Assembly: GCA_016840905.1 (NCBI GenBank)
Contig: JAEORM010000163.1
Location: 1 to 18,284, forward strand
Length of the DNA stretch: 18,284 bases
Source of the DNA: Candidatus Gerdarchaeota archaeon
GTDB taxonomy: Archaea; Asgardarchaeota; Heimdallarchaeia; JABLTI01
Direction: 5' to 3'
Of this stretch, positions 1 to 6,763 are shown piece after piece. The position numbers and the translations under genes are program-made. The notes under the pieces were generated by a model. It was not told where the DNA came from. It did not search any database and saw nothing but the letters and a program-made list of their open reading frames with translations. Position 1 is the stretch's first letter. Every line of letters begins with the position of its first letter.

Positions 1-768
1 TGCAACATGTGTTGGTGTTGTTTTTTTCTGCGCATATGTTTGAACTGCTAAAATCAGTGCTGTCGCACCCACACCTGTAACAATACTAGTGAATATAACT
101 TGATTTGTAAAATTTGTTGTAGTAAAAGCGAAATTTTCATCCCACCAAATTGCGCTTGCTATCCATGATAAAATAGTGACTGTAGCTGTCTGGAAAACTA
201 CTAATGAACTATAATGAACCTTCTCGTTAAATTTGTCTATAAAGATGATATGAAAAGTATAACCAAATGCGCCTATAAAAACAAGGAGATCGCCAATAAT
301 ATCTGAAAATTGTAGATTGAATGAATCAATTGATAGTAGAGCAAGACCTCCAAAGGCTACTAGTATACCTAACCATGATAAATAGTGAGGTGGTTTCTTT
401 AATAATAAAGCAGCAAAGATAGGCACTAAAACTACATAGAGACCTGTAATAAAAGCTGTTTTGCCAGGTTCGGTACCCTGCTCCATTCCAAAAGTTTGAA
501 AGCTATAACCAATGAAGAGAAATAAACCAATAATTACTCCACGCCAAACAGCTCCCCAAGTAATCTTATATTTATATAATTGATAACTAAAAACTAGCAA
601 AAGTATAACAAGAGCAATAGAGAACCGAAAGGCAAGAAAAGTCATTACATTAACAATTTCAATCGCTTGATCAACCATAAAAAAGGTACTTCCCCAAATT
701 ATCGTTATAACTAATAAAGCTAAATCTGCAAGAAGCCTATGACCAAGTGAGGGTTTATCTAATGACAT
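1..768 (-). CDS. EamA/DMT-family permease, C-terminus cut by the window edge
   Basis: Reading the minus strand from an ATG at 768 gives 256 uninterrupted codons running off the window start, so the C-terminus is missing. The protein is very hydrophobic, with about eight membrane segments visible. It carries drug/metabolite transporter signatures: WGSTFF at residues 25-30 at the end of the first helix, and a TEPGKTAFITGLY stretch (about 99-111) leading into a hydrophobic helix and a KKPP loop. EamA proteins are inner-membrane carriers of about 300 residues with two five-helix repeats, so roughly 45 residues (one or two helices) are probably lost. Substrates range from amino acids to metabolites and cannot be predicted here. 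No clear ribosome binding site precedes the ATG. A hairpin (TTTTCAA, 794-800; TTGAAAA, 809-815) lies just upstream and could be an operator. The family call is firm; the substrate is unknown. Confidence 0.9.
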   Translation of the reverse strand, partial: MSLDKPSLGHRLLADLALLVITIIWGSTFFMVDQAIEIVNVMTFLAFRFSIALVILLLVFSYQLYKYKITWGAVWRGVIIGLFLFIGYSFQTFGMEQGTEPGKTAFITGLYVVLVPIFAALLLKKPPHYLSWLGILVAFGGLALLSIDSFNLQFSDIIGDLLVFIGAFGYTFHIIFIDKFNEKVHYSSLVVFQTATVTILSWIASAIWWDENFAFTTTNFTNQVIFTSIVTGVGATALILAVQTYAQKKTTPTHVA

Positions 769-854
769 ATGGTAGATAAAATAACTATCGGTGTTTTCAA
801 GTTTTCTTTTGAAAAGCTAATAAAGCAAATAAAATTACTCAGAAAAGAATTAAT

Positions 855-950
855 GTCCCTCGGAAGGAGGGACAAATTGTCCAAAAGAATACAAGCTTTA
901 CAGCTTATATTGTTCAGAATCCCCGAGAAACGACATTTCTAATACCGGGG
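855..950. ncRNA. GC-rich hairpin cluster, candidate structured RNA
   Basis: This is a GC-rich island in a 391-bp AT-rich gap (769-1159) with no ORF. Three hairpins can be drawn. The first is GTCCCTC (855-861) with GAGGGAC (867-873), a perfect 7-bp stem with a 5-nt loop. The second is AAGCT (893-897) with AGCTT (902-906). The third is CCCCG (921-925) with CGGGG (946-950), capped by AGAAA (926-930) with TTTCT (936-940). Minus transcription looks slightly more likely: a TATA-like GTATTTAAG lies near 998-1006, and the 855-873 hairpin would be followed by a T-rich run at the 3' end. It could be a free RNA or the leader of the permease gene. I do not recognise a known RNA family. Confidence 0.4.
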
Positions 951-1106
951 GGCGATAAAAGAAAGATTTCTCGTTAAATTCTGTCTTAATAACCACACTT
1001 AAATACTACTTTTTAAACTTCTCATCACTATTAAATATTCTAAAGTTTCACTGAAGATTTTCTTTCGAATTGGAGACAAATCTTTTAAGAGAAACATTAG
1101 TAGAAA

Positions 1107-1117
1107 GTATATATAAT
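1107..1117 (+). promoter_or_regulatory. TATA box for the 1160 gene
   Basis: The sequence GTATATATAAT is preceded by the purine-rich AGAAA, as expected of a BRE/TATA element. Start of transcription would fall near 1138, leaving a leader of about 22 nt. That leader contains a GGTGA ribosome binding site (1150-1154) 5 nt before the ATG at 1160. Confidence 0.6.
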
Positions 1118-1159
1118 AACCAAAAATCTATAGAAAATTAATTGATATCGGTGAAATAA

Positions 1160-1480
1160 ATGGCAGAAGAAGTAGACTATTTTAAAGAATACATGACCGA
1201 AGCTGCAGGCGAACCAACCTTAATTGTCCGTGGCGTTCTCTTATTCTTCAAAAGCTCATTTAGTAACGAAGATCTAGACGCTTTAGAACAAGATATTTCA
1301 TATCAAGATTCCTATAATCTAGAAACAACCCAAGAGGTTCTCCTAAATCACAATGTCCCTGATGAAATTTCCAGACAGATCTTAGCTTTACTCAATAAAA
1401 AATTCAAAGAAGCTCTAGAAAAGAAAGAAATGACCGAAAAGAAGTTGGAATTCATTCGTACTATTAAAAAGAAGCATTAA
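1160..1480 (+). CDS. Small helical protein of unknown function
   Basis: A 106-residue protein that I do not recognise. It has its own TATA box and a GGTGA ribosome binding site, which together make it a convincing real gene. The N-terminal half is acidic and contains a hydrophobic stretch (LIVRGVLLFF, about residues 21-30) too short and isolated to be a membrane anchor. The C-terminal half (about 65-106) is strongly charged, lysine- and glutamate-rich, predicted helical or coiled, and ends in a basic cluster. There are no cysteines and no signal peptide. The mix of an amphipathic helix and a basic tail could suit a small binding protein, but no function can be assigned. It converges on the gene at 1579-2667 with a hairpin between them. 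Confidence 0.75.
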   Translation: MAEEVDYFKEYMTEAAGEPTLIVRGVLLFFKSSFSNEDLDALEQDISYQDSYNLETTQEVLLNHNVPDEISRQILALLNKKFKEALEKKEMTEKKLEFIRTIKKKH

Positions 1481-1503
1481 TTTTTTCACTTGAAATTAAT
1501 TAA

Positions 1504-1530
1504 GAGAAGAGTTCTTAATACTCTTTTCTC
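1504..1530. terminator. Hairpin between convergent genes
   Basis: GAGAA (1504-1508) and GAGT (1509-1512) pair with ACTC (1520-1523) and TTCTC (1526-1530), with a 2-nt bulge and a 7-nt loop. T-rich sequence lies on both sides. The site is in the 98-bp gap between the stop codons of two convergent genes, so it may end transcription from either side. Confidence 0.4.
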
Positions 1531-1578
1531 ACAATGCTTCATTCTTACTTTTACTAATCAGTATTATTTAAGAGTCTA

Positions 1579-2667
1579 TTAATTCATTTCTTCTGGGAAT
1601 AGTCCTAGCTCCTTTAATTTATTTCTTAGAGAGAATTCCGCCCAAAAAATAAACTTGAATGATCGTATTGGTACAGGTTTTGTTTTCGTATCACGATTTA
1701 TTTCTCTAACTAAGAATAAAGAGATCCAACCTGGAATATCTTCTGGATTTTTAAAATTAATACCAAATTTTTCATTTGCGAAATGTTTTGCTATAGAAGA
1801 AATGATTAGTCGTGCTGCAAAATCTTTGTCTTGATGTTTAATTAAAGCGGTAAGGGCTTTCTTATGATCTTTTGAAGTGGTAAAAGTTGTGATAAATCTC
1901 TGAGTCAAAGTTATTATTTCTAAATTCTCTTCGCTTGAATTAATGATTTCATTTTTCTTTAATTTGTTTAAATTATTGATTACATTCAAATAAAATAGCC
2001 GTAAATCATCATCTTCTCTTTCAGGTTTTCTCATAAGAAGATTCCATTCAATTAAATCATTTTCAGCCTTACTGACCTCAAACAATTTTATTCTTCGATC
2101 ATAATTGTATCTATTGTTAATTTCTTCTAACAAACGTTCTGTGAATTTTCTACCATTCTTTCTGCATACTGATTTGAATACTGCTAAAATATATCCTCTT
2201 CTTTTCCTTGGAGTCAATTTTGCTAATCCTTTATCAGTAACGATTTTCTCAACTTTTGGTATAAGTCTACTACAATAGTCTTCTACCTCTAAGACTAATT
2301 CTGAAGGAAAGAAATCTCTCAAAAAATCGAAATCTTCTTTTAGGGCCATAGTTGATTTGTCATTTTTTCTAACATACTCTAACATGCTATAGTAACTTCG
2401 ATCTTTTTGTTCTTTGTTTAGAATCTTTTGAAGGTTGTCTTTTGAGATATATGAGCCTAATTGGATTTTACTTTTGGTAGGTCTTATAGTTCGATCCACT
2501 CGAGTAAAATTGACTAATTCTGCTTTACCTTCTTCAATTTCATCTGATACTTTTTCTTGTTCAAAATCTAAGTAATTAACAGTTTTTGAATTTGAAAAAT
2601 CAATACCAATAGGTAATCTATTTGTACTGAAGGTTTTTTCTGAATAATCGATTTTGTTTTTTGACAT
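1579..2667 (-). CDS. Unknown basic helical protein, possible divergent cyclin-fold/TFB-like factor
   Basis: A 362-residue protein that I do not recognise with confidence. The ATG at 2667 is well supported by a GAGGAT ribosome binding site at 2673-2678. The protein is rich in Lys, Arg, Asp and Glu, has no membrane segment or signal peptide, and should be cytosolic. The first 70 residues look extended and polar; the rest is predicted helical. Residues about 150-195 (TPRKRRGYILAVFKSVCRKN and following) resemble the helix pattern of a TFIIB/TFB cyclin repeat. A second helical block lies at about 250-325. No N-terminal zinc ribbon is visible, and the only cysteines are C132 and C168, so it is not a standard TFB. 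An inverted repeat around its promoter suggests regulation, possibly self-regulation. The cyclin-like reading is a weak inference; hypothetical protein is the safe call. Confidence 0.7.
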   Translation of the reverse strand: MSKNKIDYSEKTFSTNRLPIGIDFSNSKTVNYLDFEQEKVSDEIEEGKAELVNFTRVDRTIRPTKSKIQLGSYISKDNLQKILNKEQKDRSYYSMLEYVRKNDKSTMALKEDFDFLRDFFPSELVLEVEDYCSRLIPKVEKIVTDKGLAKLTPRKRRGYILAVFKSVCRKNGRKFTERLLEEINNRYNYDRRIKLFEVSKAENDLIEWNLLMRKPEREDDDLRLFYLNVINNLNKLKKNEIINSSEENLEIITLTQRFITTFTTSKDHKKALTALIKHQDKDFAARLIISSIAKHFANEKFGINFKNPEDIPGWISLFLVREINRDTKTKPVPIRSFKFIFWAEFSLRNKLKELGLFPEEMN

Positions 2668-2701
2668 TTTTAATCCTCAAAATTTTGTTTCTAATTATTA
2701 C

Positions 2702-2753
2702 TTTTCGAATTTTCAACTTAAAATTTCCTCAAATCGACAAAAAAATTCGAAAA
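2702..2753. promoter_or_regulatory. Perfect 12-bp inverted repeat bracketing the 1579-2667 promoter
   Basis: TTTTCGAATTTT (2702-2713) and AAAATTCGAAAA (2742-2753) are exact reverse complements separated by 28 bp. On the minus strand the spacer holds a TATA-like ATTTTAAG (about 2718-2725), which would start transcription near 2695, about 28 nt before the ATG at 2667. Each arm centres on the palindrome TTCGAA. The arrangement suits a dimeric DNA-binding protein that covers or loops the promoter. Confidence 0.5.
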
Positions 2754-3151
2754 CGGCTCTTCTCCAACCTTTTTTTATCTTAAATAACCATTTTACAACT
2801 TATTTCCCTTTTTCGAGTTATTTTAATCAATTTTTTAAGAAAACAAACCTTCTAGTCCCTTATTTTTCATTAAAAAATCCATGCTAAACTTATGAGGTAA
2901 ACAAAACTTTGGTAAGGTATAAAAAAAATGTTGCAAGGCATTTGAAAAATATAGGTTGATTTTTAATAAAACCTTTGTTTATAAGAAGATCCTGCTAAAC
3001 CCAATAGTTATTGATATAATTTTCTTTATAAATTACTCAAAAAACAACAAATGATAAATTTACTACATAATTTCTCAATCATTATTAGTAGAAAGACATT
3101 TTAAATGCAAGTTAATAATTAAAAGTATCATATCATCAGAAGCTGAAAACT
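2754..3151. other. AT-rich intergenic stretch
   Basis: About 400 bp of very AT-rich sequence lie between divergent genes. No ORF here looks real. An open frame at 2654-2887 is low-complexity (Phe, Ser, Asn) and overlaps the start of the minus-strand gene, so I leave it out. The stretch must carry the promoter of the 3152 gene. TTTTAAATG near 3099-3107 and AATTAAAAG near 3116-3125 are candidates, but neither is decisive. Confidence 0.5.
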
Positions 3152-4060
3152 ATGTCTGAAAATAAGGTTACTTTATTCTTGTTTAGAATTATTTTCTTTA
3201 TGATCATAATCTTACTTGAACTCACCATGAGCATTCTTTTCCTAGTATTGCCCTATTATCCGTTAGAAGGAGCAATAATTACTGTTGGATACCAAACCAT
3301 CTTTGGTTGGCTTTTAACATCAAGTTCTATATTGATCATAATTGGTTCAGCTTTATTATTTTCTTCAGCTTTTACTTATACTAAAGATCGTTTAGATGAA
3401 TTCTTTACTTCAGAAAAAAACATTAGAATTATTGGATTTTCAACTATTTTCTTAGTATTTATACAAATAGTTTTACTTTCTACTAGCCAACTCTATTATA
3501 CCCTTTATAGCTCAACTATTGGCTATGTCTATTTGCAAATCATTATTTTAAGTATACTTCCCCCAATTTCGCTGTATTTCCTAGCTAATTTCTCTACTGA
3601 TCTAGATAAAAAATATTCACTCTCAAAAGATGCCCCTTTACGAATAAAACTAGCTACTATATGGATGATCTTTTTAACTATGGCTACACAAATTTTTGCT
3701 GCAAGTTGGGAATTTGTCATAATAGGTTTAGGATTACTTGTAACTAGTTATCTTCTATTTTATCTTTATCGTACAGGTGCAACACTTGCTCCTATCATGT
3801 TAATTGTTCATTTTGGTTTTAGTGTTCTGATGACTGTTCTATCTTTTGTCTTCATGGAAGAAACAATTCAAAACTTAATTGCAAGTGGTGAAGAAATAAC
3901 AGTACCACAAGCTATTATTTTGACCACCTTTGTCTTTATCATTCCAGGTATAATTTCAATTGTTTTAGCTCAATCATTTTTCAGAAAATGGGTTCTAGCT
4001 TGGATAAAGGAAGCTCGTCCTGAACCAGAAATGGCTATAAAATTAGAGATGGCTGATTGA
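3152..4060 (+). CDS. Polytopic membrane protein, about eight helices, unknown function
   Basis: A 302-residue, highly hydrophobic protein with roughly eight membrane-spanning segments, at about residues 8-33, 42-73, 92-113, 124-146, 164-184, 186-206, 211-234 and 252-276. Loops are short, and the first and last few residues are charged. The C-terminal tail after about 283 is acidic and probably cytoplasmic. No transporter, enzyme or receptor motif was found, and I do not recognise the family. No clear ribosome binding site precedes the ATG. The next gene starts 24 bp after its stop with a strong GAGGAG site, so the two are almost certainly cotranscribed. Its partner is a ferredoxin-nitroreductase fusion, so this protein could anchor or serve a membrane redox step, which is inference from context only. 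Confidence 0.85.
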   Translation: MSENKVTLFLFRIIFFMIIILLELTMSILFLVLPYYPLEGAIITVGYQTIFGWLLTSSSILIIIGSALLFSSAFTYTKDRLDEFFTSEKNIRIIGFSTIFLVFIQIVLLSTSQLYYTLYSSTIGYVYLQIIILSILPPISLYFLANFSTDLDKKYSLSKDAPLRIKLATIWMIFLTMATQIFAASWEFVIIGLGLLVTSYLLFYLYRTGATLAPIMLIVHFGFSVLMTVLSFVFMEETIQNLIASGEEITVPQAIILTTFVFIIPGIISIVLAQSFFRKWVLAWIKEARPEPEMAIKLEMAD

Positions 4061-4084
4061 GATAAATTAAGAGGAGAAATCACT

Positions 4085-4966
4085 TTGACAGACAATATTT
4101 TAGTTGATCATGATTTATGTTCTGGTTGTCGAACTTGTATTGAGGTATGCCCTCGAGATTGCTTTTCATTAAGCGAAGATAAGAAATCAGTTTTTACTCC
4201 TGCATATTGTCATAATTGTTGTCATTGCATTTCAACTTGCCCTGAAAATGCTATTAGCCATAGAGATTATCCTTCCTCTAATTTCTTACCAATTAAAGAT
4301 TTTCTTGACCCAAAGTTCCTTGATGGTGAACAGATGTACTATCTATTGAAATCTATTAGAAGCACTAGAAAGTATTTGAAAAAACCTATTGAACAAGAAA
4401 AAATTAACAAATTGGTTGATATTGTTAGATATTCTCCTACGGGTCATCATTCTCAAAATGTAGAGGTACTAGTCGTTACAGATCCAGTACTCTTTCAACA
4501 ACTTAAAGATGAAAGTGAACGAACTATCAAATCGTTTTATAAAAAAATAGCTAATCCTTTACTTGTTTTCTTTGCTAAGATTTTTGGTAAAGGTGCTGCA
4601 ATAAAGAAATTACGTGAAACAAAACCACGATTTGATAGAATGTTAAAAGGGTTTGAAACAGGTGAAGAGAATCTTTTTCATGGAGCACCTCTCATGATGA
4701 TTTTTCATGCTAATAAAAATAGTATTACTCCTTTAGATAATTGTACTATAGCTGCCACAAATGTTCGTCTATTAAGTCATACTTTTGGTCTAGGTTCGTG
4801 TTTTATAGGTTATGTTGCGCAATTCGGTAAATATAACACTCGTTTTTTGGAAATACTCAAAATACCAAAGAACAATAAAATCTATCAAACATTGGTAATT
4901 GGGTACCCAAAACACAAATTTAGAACTTTTATTGCCAGAAAAGAATTACAAGTAGTTTTTTACTAG
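4085..4966 (+). CDS. Ferredoxin-nitroreductase fusion (2x[4Fe-4S] plus FMN domain)
   Basis: A 293-residue fusion protein. The N-terminal ferredoxin domain (about 8-60) has two complete cluster motifs: C12, C15, C18 and C22, then C42, C45, C48 and C52, the last of each followed by proline. The nitroreductase domain (about 87-293) begins with IRSTRKYLKKPI, the usual FMN-phosphate-binding start, continues with SPTGHHSQN near 117-125, and has a glycine-rich GLGSCFIGY segment near 235-243. The family binds FMN and moves electrons to quinones, nitro-compounds or other acceptors. The fused ferredoxin suggests it takes electrons from a low-potential carrier. The true substrate is unknown. The start is TTG at 4085, set by GAGGAG at 4071-4076 with 8-nt spacing. 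It follows the membrane protein gene in one operon. The protein is cytosolic or membrane-associated, without a signal peptide. Confidence 0.92.
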   Translation: MTDNILVDHDLCSGCRTCIEVCPRDCFSLSEDKKSVFTPAYCHNCCHCISTCPENAISHRDYPSSNFLPIKDFLDPKFLDGEQMYYLLKSIRSTRKYLKKPIEQEKINKLVDIVRYSPTGHHSQNVEVLVVTDPVLFQQLKDESERTIKSFYKKIANPLLVFFAKIFGKGAAIKKLRETKPRFDRMLKGFETGEENLFHGAPLMMIFHANKNSITPLDNCTIAATNVRLLSHTFGLGSCFIGYVAQFGKYNTRFLEILKIPKNNKIYQTLVIGYPKHKFRTFIARKELQVVFY

Positions 4967-5183
4967 AAAAATAATTATTATTGCTTCTGCAGTGAAAAGA
5001 AGAAAATAGTTTCTATACACTAATTGATTACTCGAGATACTTCAAAAACAACTCCTTATTTTTTCTTTTCAAGTTTTTAAGTTATAATTATATTACTTTT
5101 TTTAGAATTTCAAGCATATGTTTAAAATCCACTTTAGTGAAGAGTGTTAAAATAGAGAATACTAAGAACTAGGTGATCCTATA

Positions 5184-5774
5184 ATGGAAGATTTGAGAAA
5201 ATTTCTTGATAAAAACAAGGATAAAATACATGATTTGTTGAATCACATGTGGCAAACAATTGAACAAATTGCTCTCCGTTTTGAAGAAGAAATTCCTGAT
5301 GTTGATTTAGATAATTCCCATGGCAATTTCATTGAGCTTAATGAAGGTTGGTCCGAGTCTTTTTATGCCAATCCTACAGTTACTTTTCCTTATGGTGAAA
5401 TAGGGTACTCATTAGATGGCTTATATTGCGTATTAGCAGTAGATGCTAAAAAATTGGATCAAGATTATTTGACTAAATTACTTGAACTCTCACAAGAGAG
5501 TGATGAATTAAAAATAGAGATTTACGGAGGAGATGATTGTTTTACAACTTTCTTTAATTCAAAAGAACCAACTGATTTTGATGAAATTTTAAAAATTATT
5601 GCAAAATCAAAAGAAGATGTTCTACAAATTGATCTCAATATACCTGCTTTTTCTGATGAAGATGATAAAGAAATACTCCTAAATCAATTTTTAACTTTGT
5701 ATAAATTTTTAGCCAGTAAAAACTCTCTAGCAAAATTACCTACTTATTTAACAAATGAAGAAAAAGAAGAATAA
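5184..5774 (+). CDS. Small acidic archaeal protein, possibly DUF3201-like
   Basis: A 196-residue, strongly acidic, soluble protein. The start is ATG at 5184, supported by AGGTGAT at 5171-5177. It opens with an amphipathic helix (about 1-36). An alternating strand region (about 60-90) includes NPTVTFPYGEIGYS and YCVLAVDAKK. It then runs through a helix, a strand ending in YGGDD (about 114-118), a helical segment, and a strand LQIDLNIP near 147-154. The order of elements matches my recollection of the archaeal family of unknown function DUF3201, but this is from memory and not a search result. No enzyme motif is visible. Its stop codon abuts the stop codon of the convergent membrane protein gene with no gap, so each mRNA 3' end must run into the other gene. 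Its role is unknown. Confidence 0.8.
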   Translation: MEDLRKFLDKNKDKIHDLLNHMWQTIEQIALRFEEEIPDVDLDNSHGNFIELNEGWSESFYANPTVTFPYGEIGYSLDGLYCVLAVDAKKLDQDYLTKLLELSQESDELKIEIYGGDDCFTTFFNSKEPTDFDEILKIIAKSKEDVLQIDLNIPAFSDEDDKEILLNQFLTLYKFLASKNSLAKLPTYLTNEEKEE

Positions 5775-6683
5775 TTAACTTGAATTTCTTTTATAACCTT
5801 GTTTAATTAATTCTTCTGATTTTTTTCTTTGTTCCATAATTTCTTCTTTAAAAGCTGACCGATTTAAAGCAAATTTATCTATATAGATATAATTTAGAGT
5901 GAAGCTTATATCAAATATCGGGTAGATTAAAGCTCGAGCTACTGCCATTAAAATTCCTATATAATTGAGTGGCATTTGAGTTTTAACATAGAAGCTTAAT
6001 GCATAAGGAGCAAATATACAAAGAACAGCTACAGTAAGATAAATTGACATAGATTTAAACCAATTTTCCTTGCTACCATATCTCCATGATTTTTGTAATG
6101 CTTCACCTATGTGTAAATTATCCCTTGTCATTCCAGGAATAAACGCTGTTAGTTTATTACCAAATAATAAAGGAAGAAATAATGCTGCGATAATCATTCC
6201 CAAAGCTATACCCGGCATTCGCAATTGCATTAAAAGACCTATAGTCAATAATATGATTGGAAAGACAGCTATTACTAACGTAAGTAAAGTAAATTGAATC
6301 AATTGTGGAATCTTTTTTGCCGTATTTTCTAATGCCCAAGCAAAGTTAGCTTTTCCGTTTTCAGCAGTTTTCCAAGTAACACTAGAAACATATGCACTTC
6401 TAAAAATGAATATTCCTAAGCCCATAACTAATAAAATATAGAACGCTGCTTGCCCAAAATCATTCGTGTAATCTATACTAATAGATGTAACAGGATGAGA
6501 ATCAAATATTATATTAGAAATGTTCAAGATTACTAATTTGAATATTGCGAAGAATAAGATTTCAGGGATTAATGATATTAGAAAAATCTTGAAGAATTGT
6601 TTGAAATATATCTTAAATGATTTACCTAAAATTCTGAAATAGTTGCCATCCCTTGGTTTAAATTCAAGTTCTAATTCAGACAT
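5775..6683 (-). CDS. Six-helix membrane protein resembling the GDPD/YciC-type membrane domain
   Basis: A 302-residue protein with about six membrane segments, near residues 33-56, 78-98, 128-152, 157-180, 212-234 and 240-262. The N-terminus (GNYFRILGKSFKIYFKQFFK) is a basic amphipathic helix. Residues about 186-207 (TRDNLHIGEALQKSWRYGS) match the loop typical of the DUF975/YciC/glycerophosphodiester phosphodiesterase membrane-domain superfamily, in which a GEALxxSW-like motif sits between helices. The C-terminal tail (about 270-302) is charged and helical. These proteins are poorly understood and appear to act in membrane organisation or as accessory subunits. The ATG at 6683 has a GAGGT ribosome binding site at 6691-6695. 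It follows two M50 protease genes on the same strand after an 80-bp gap, so it may be cotranscribed and share a role in membrane protein quality control. Confidence 0.8.
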   Translation of the reverse strand: MSELELEFKPRDGNYFRILGKSFKIYFKQFFKIFLISLIPEILFFAIFKLVILNISNIIFDSHPVTSISIDYTNDFGQAAFYILLVMGLGIFIFRSAYVSSVTWKTAENGKANFAWALENTAKKIPQLIQFTLLTLVIAVFPIILLTIGLLMQLRMPGIALGMIIAALFLPLLFGNKLTAFIPGMTRDNLHIGEALQKSWRYGSKENWFKSMSIYLTVAVLCIFAPYALSFYVKTQMPLNYIGILMAVARALIYPIFDISFTLNYIYIDKFALNRSAFKEEIMEQRKKSEELIKQGYKRNSS

Positions 6684-6763
6684 ATTACTACCTCACAGAT
6701 TAAAATACAAATAATTATTTTTCTAATTGATATAAAAATGATTTAATTGGTCTGGGATAAAAT

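Noticed and set aside
911..925. T-arm-like TGTTCAGAATCCCC suggesting a tRNA end
   Set aside because: The required 5-bp T stem does not form around it and no acceptor or anticodon stems fit.
2654..2887. Plus-strand 77-codon frame opposite and upstream of the 1579-2667 gene
   Set aside because: It is low-complexity Phe/Ser/Asn sequence from AT-rich DNA, has no ribosome binding site, and overlaps the start and promoter repeat of a better supported gene.
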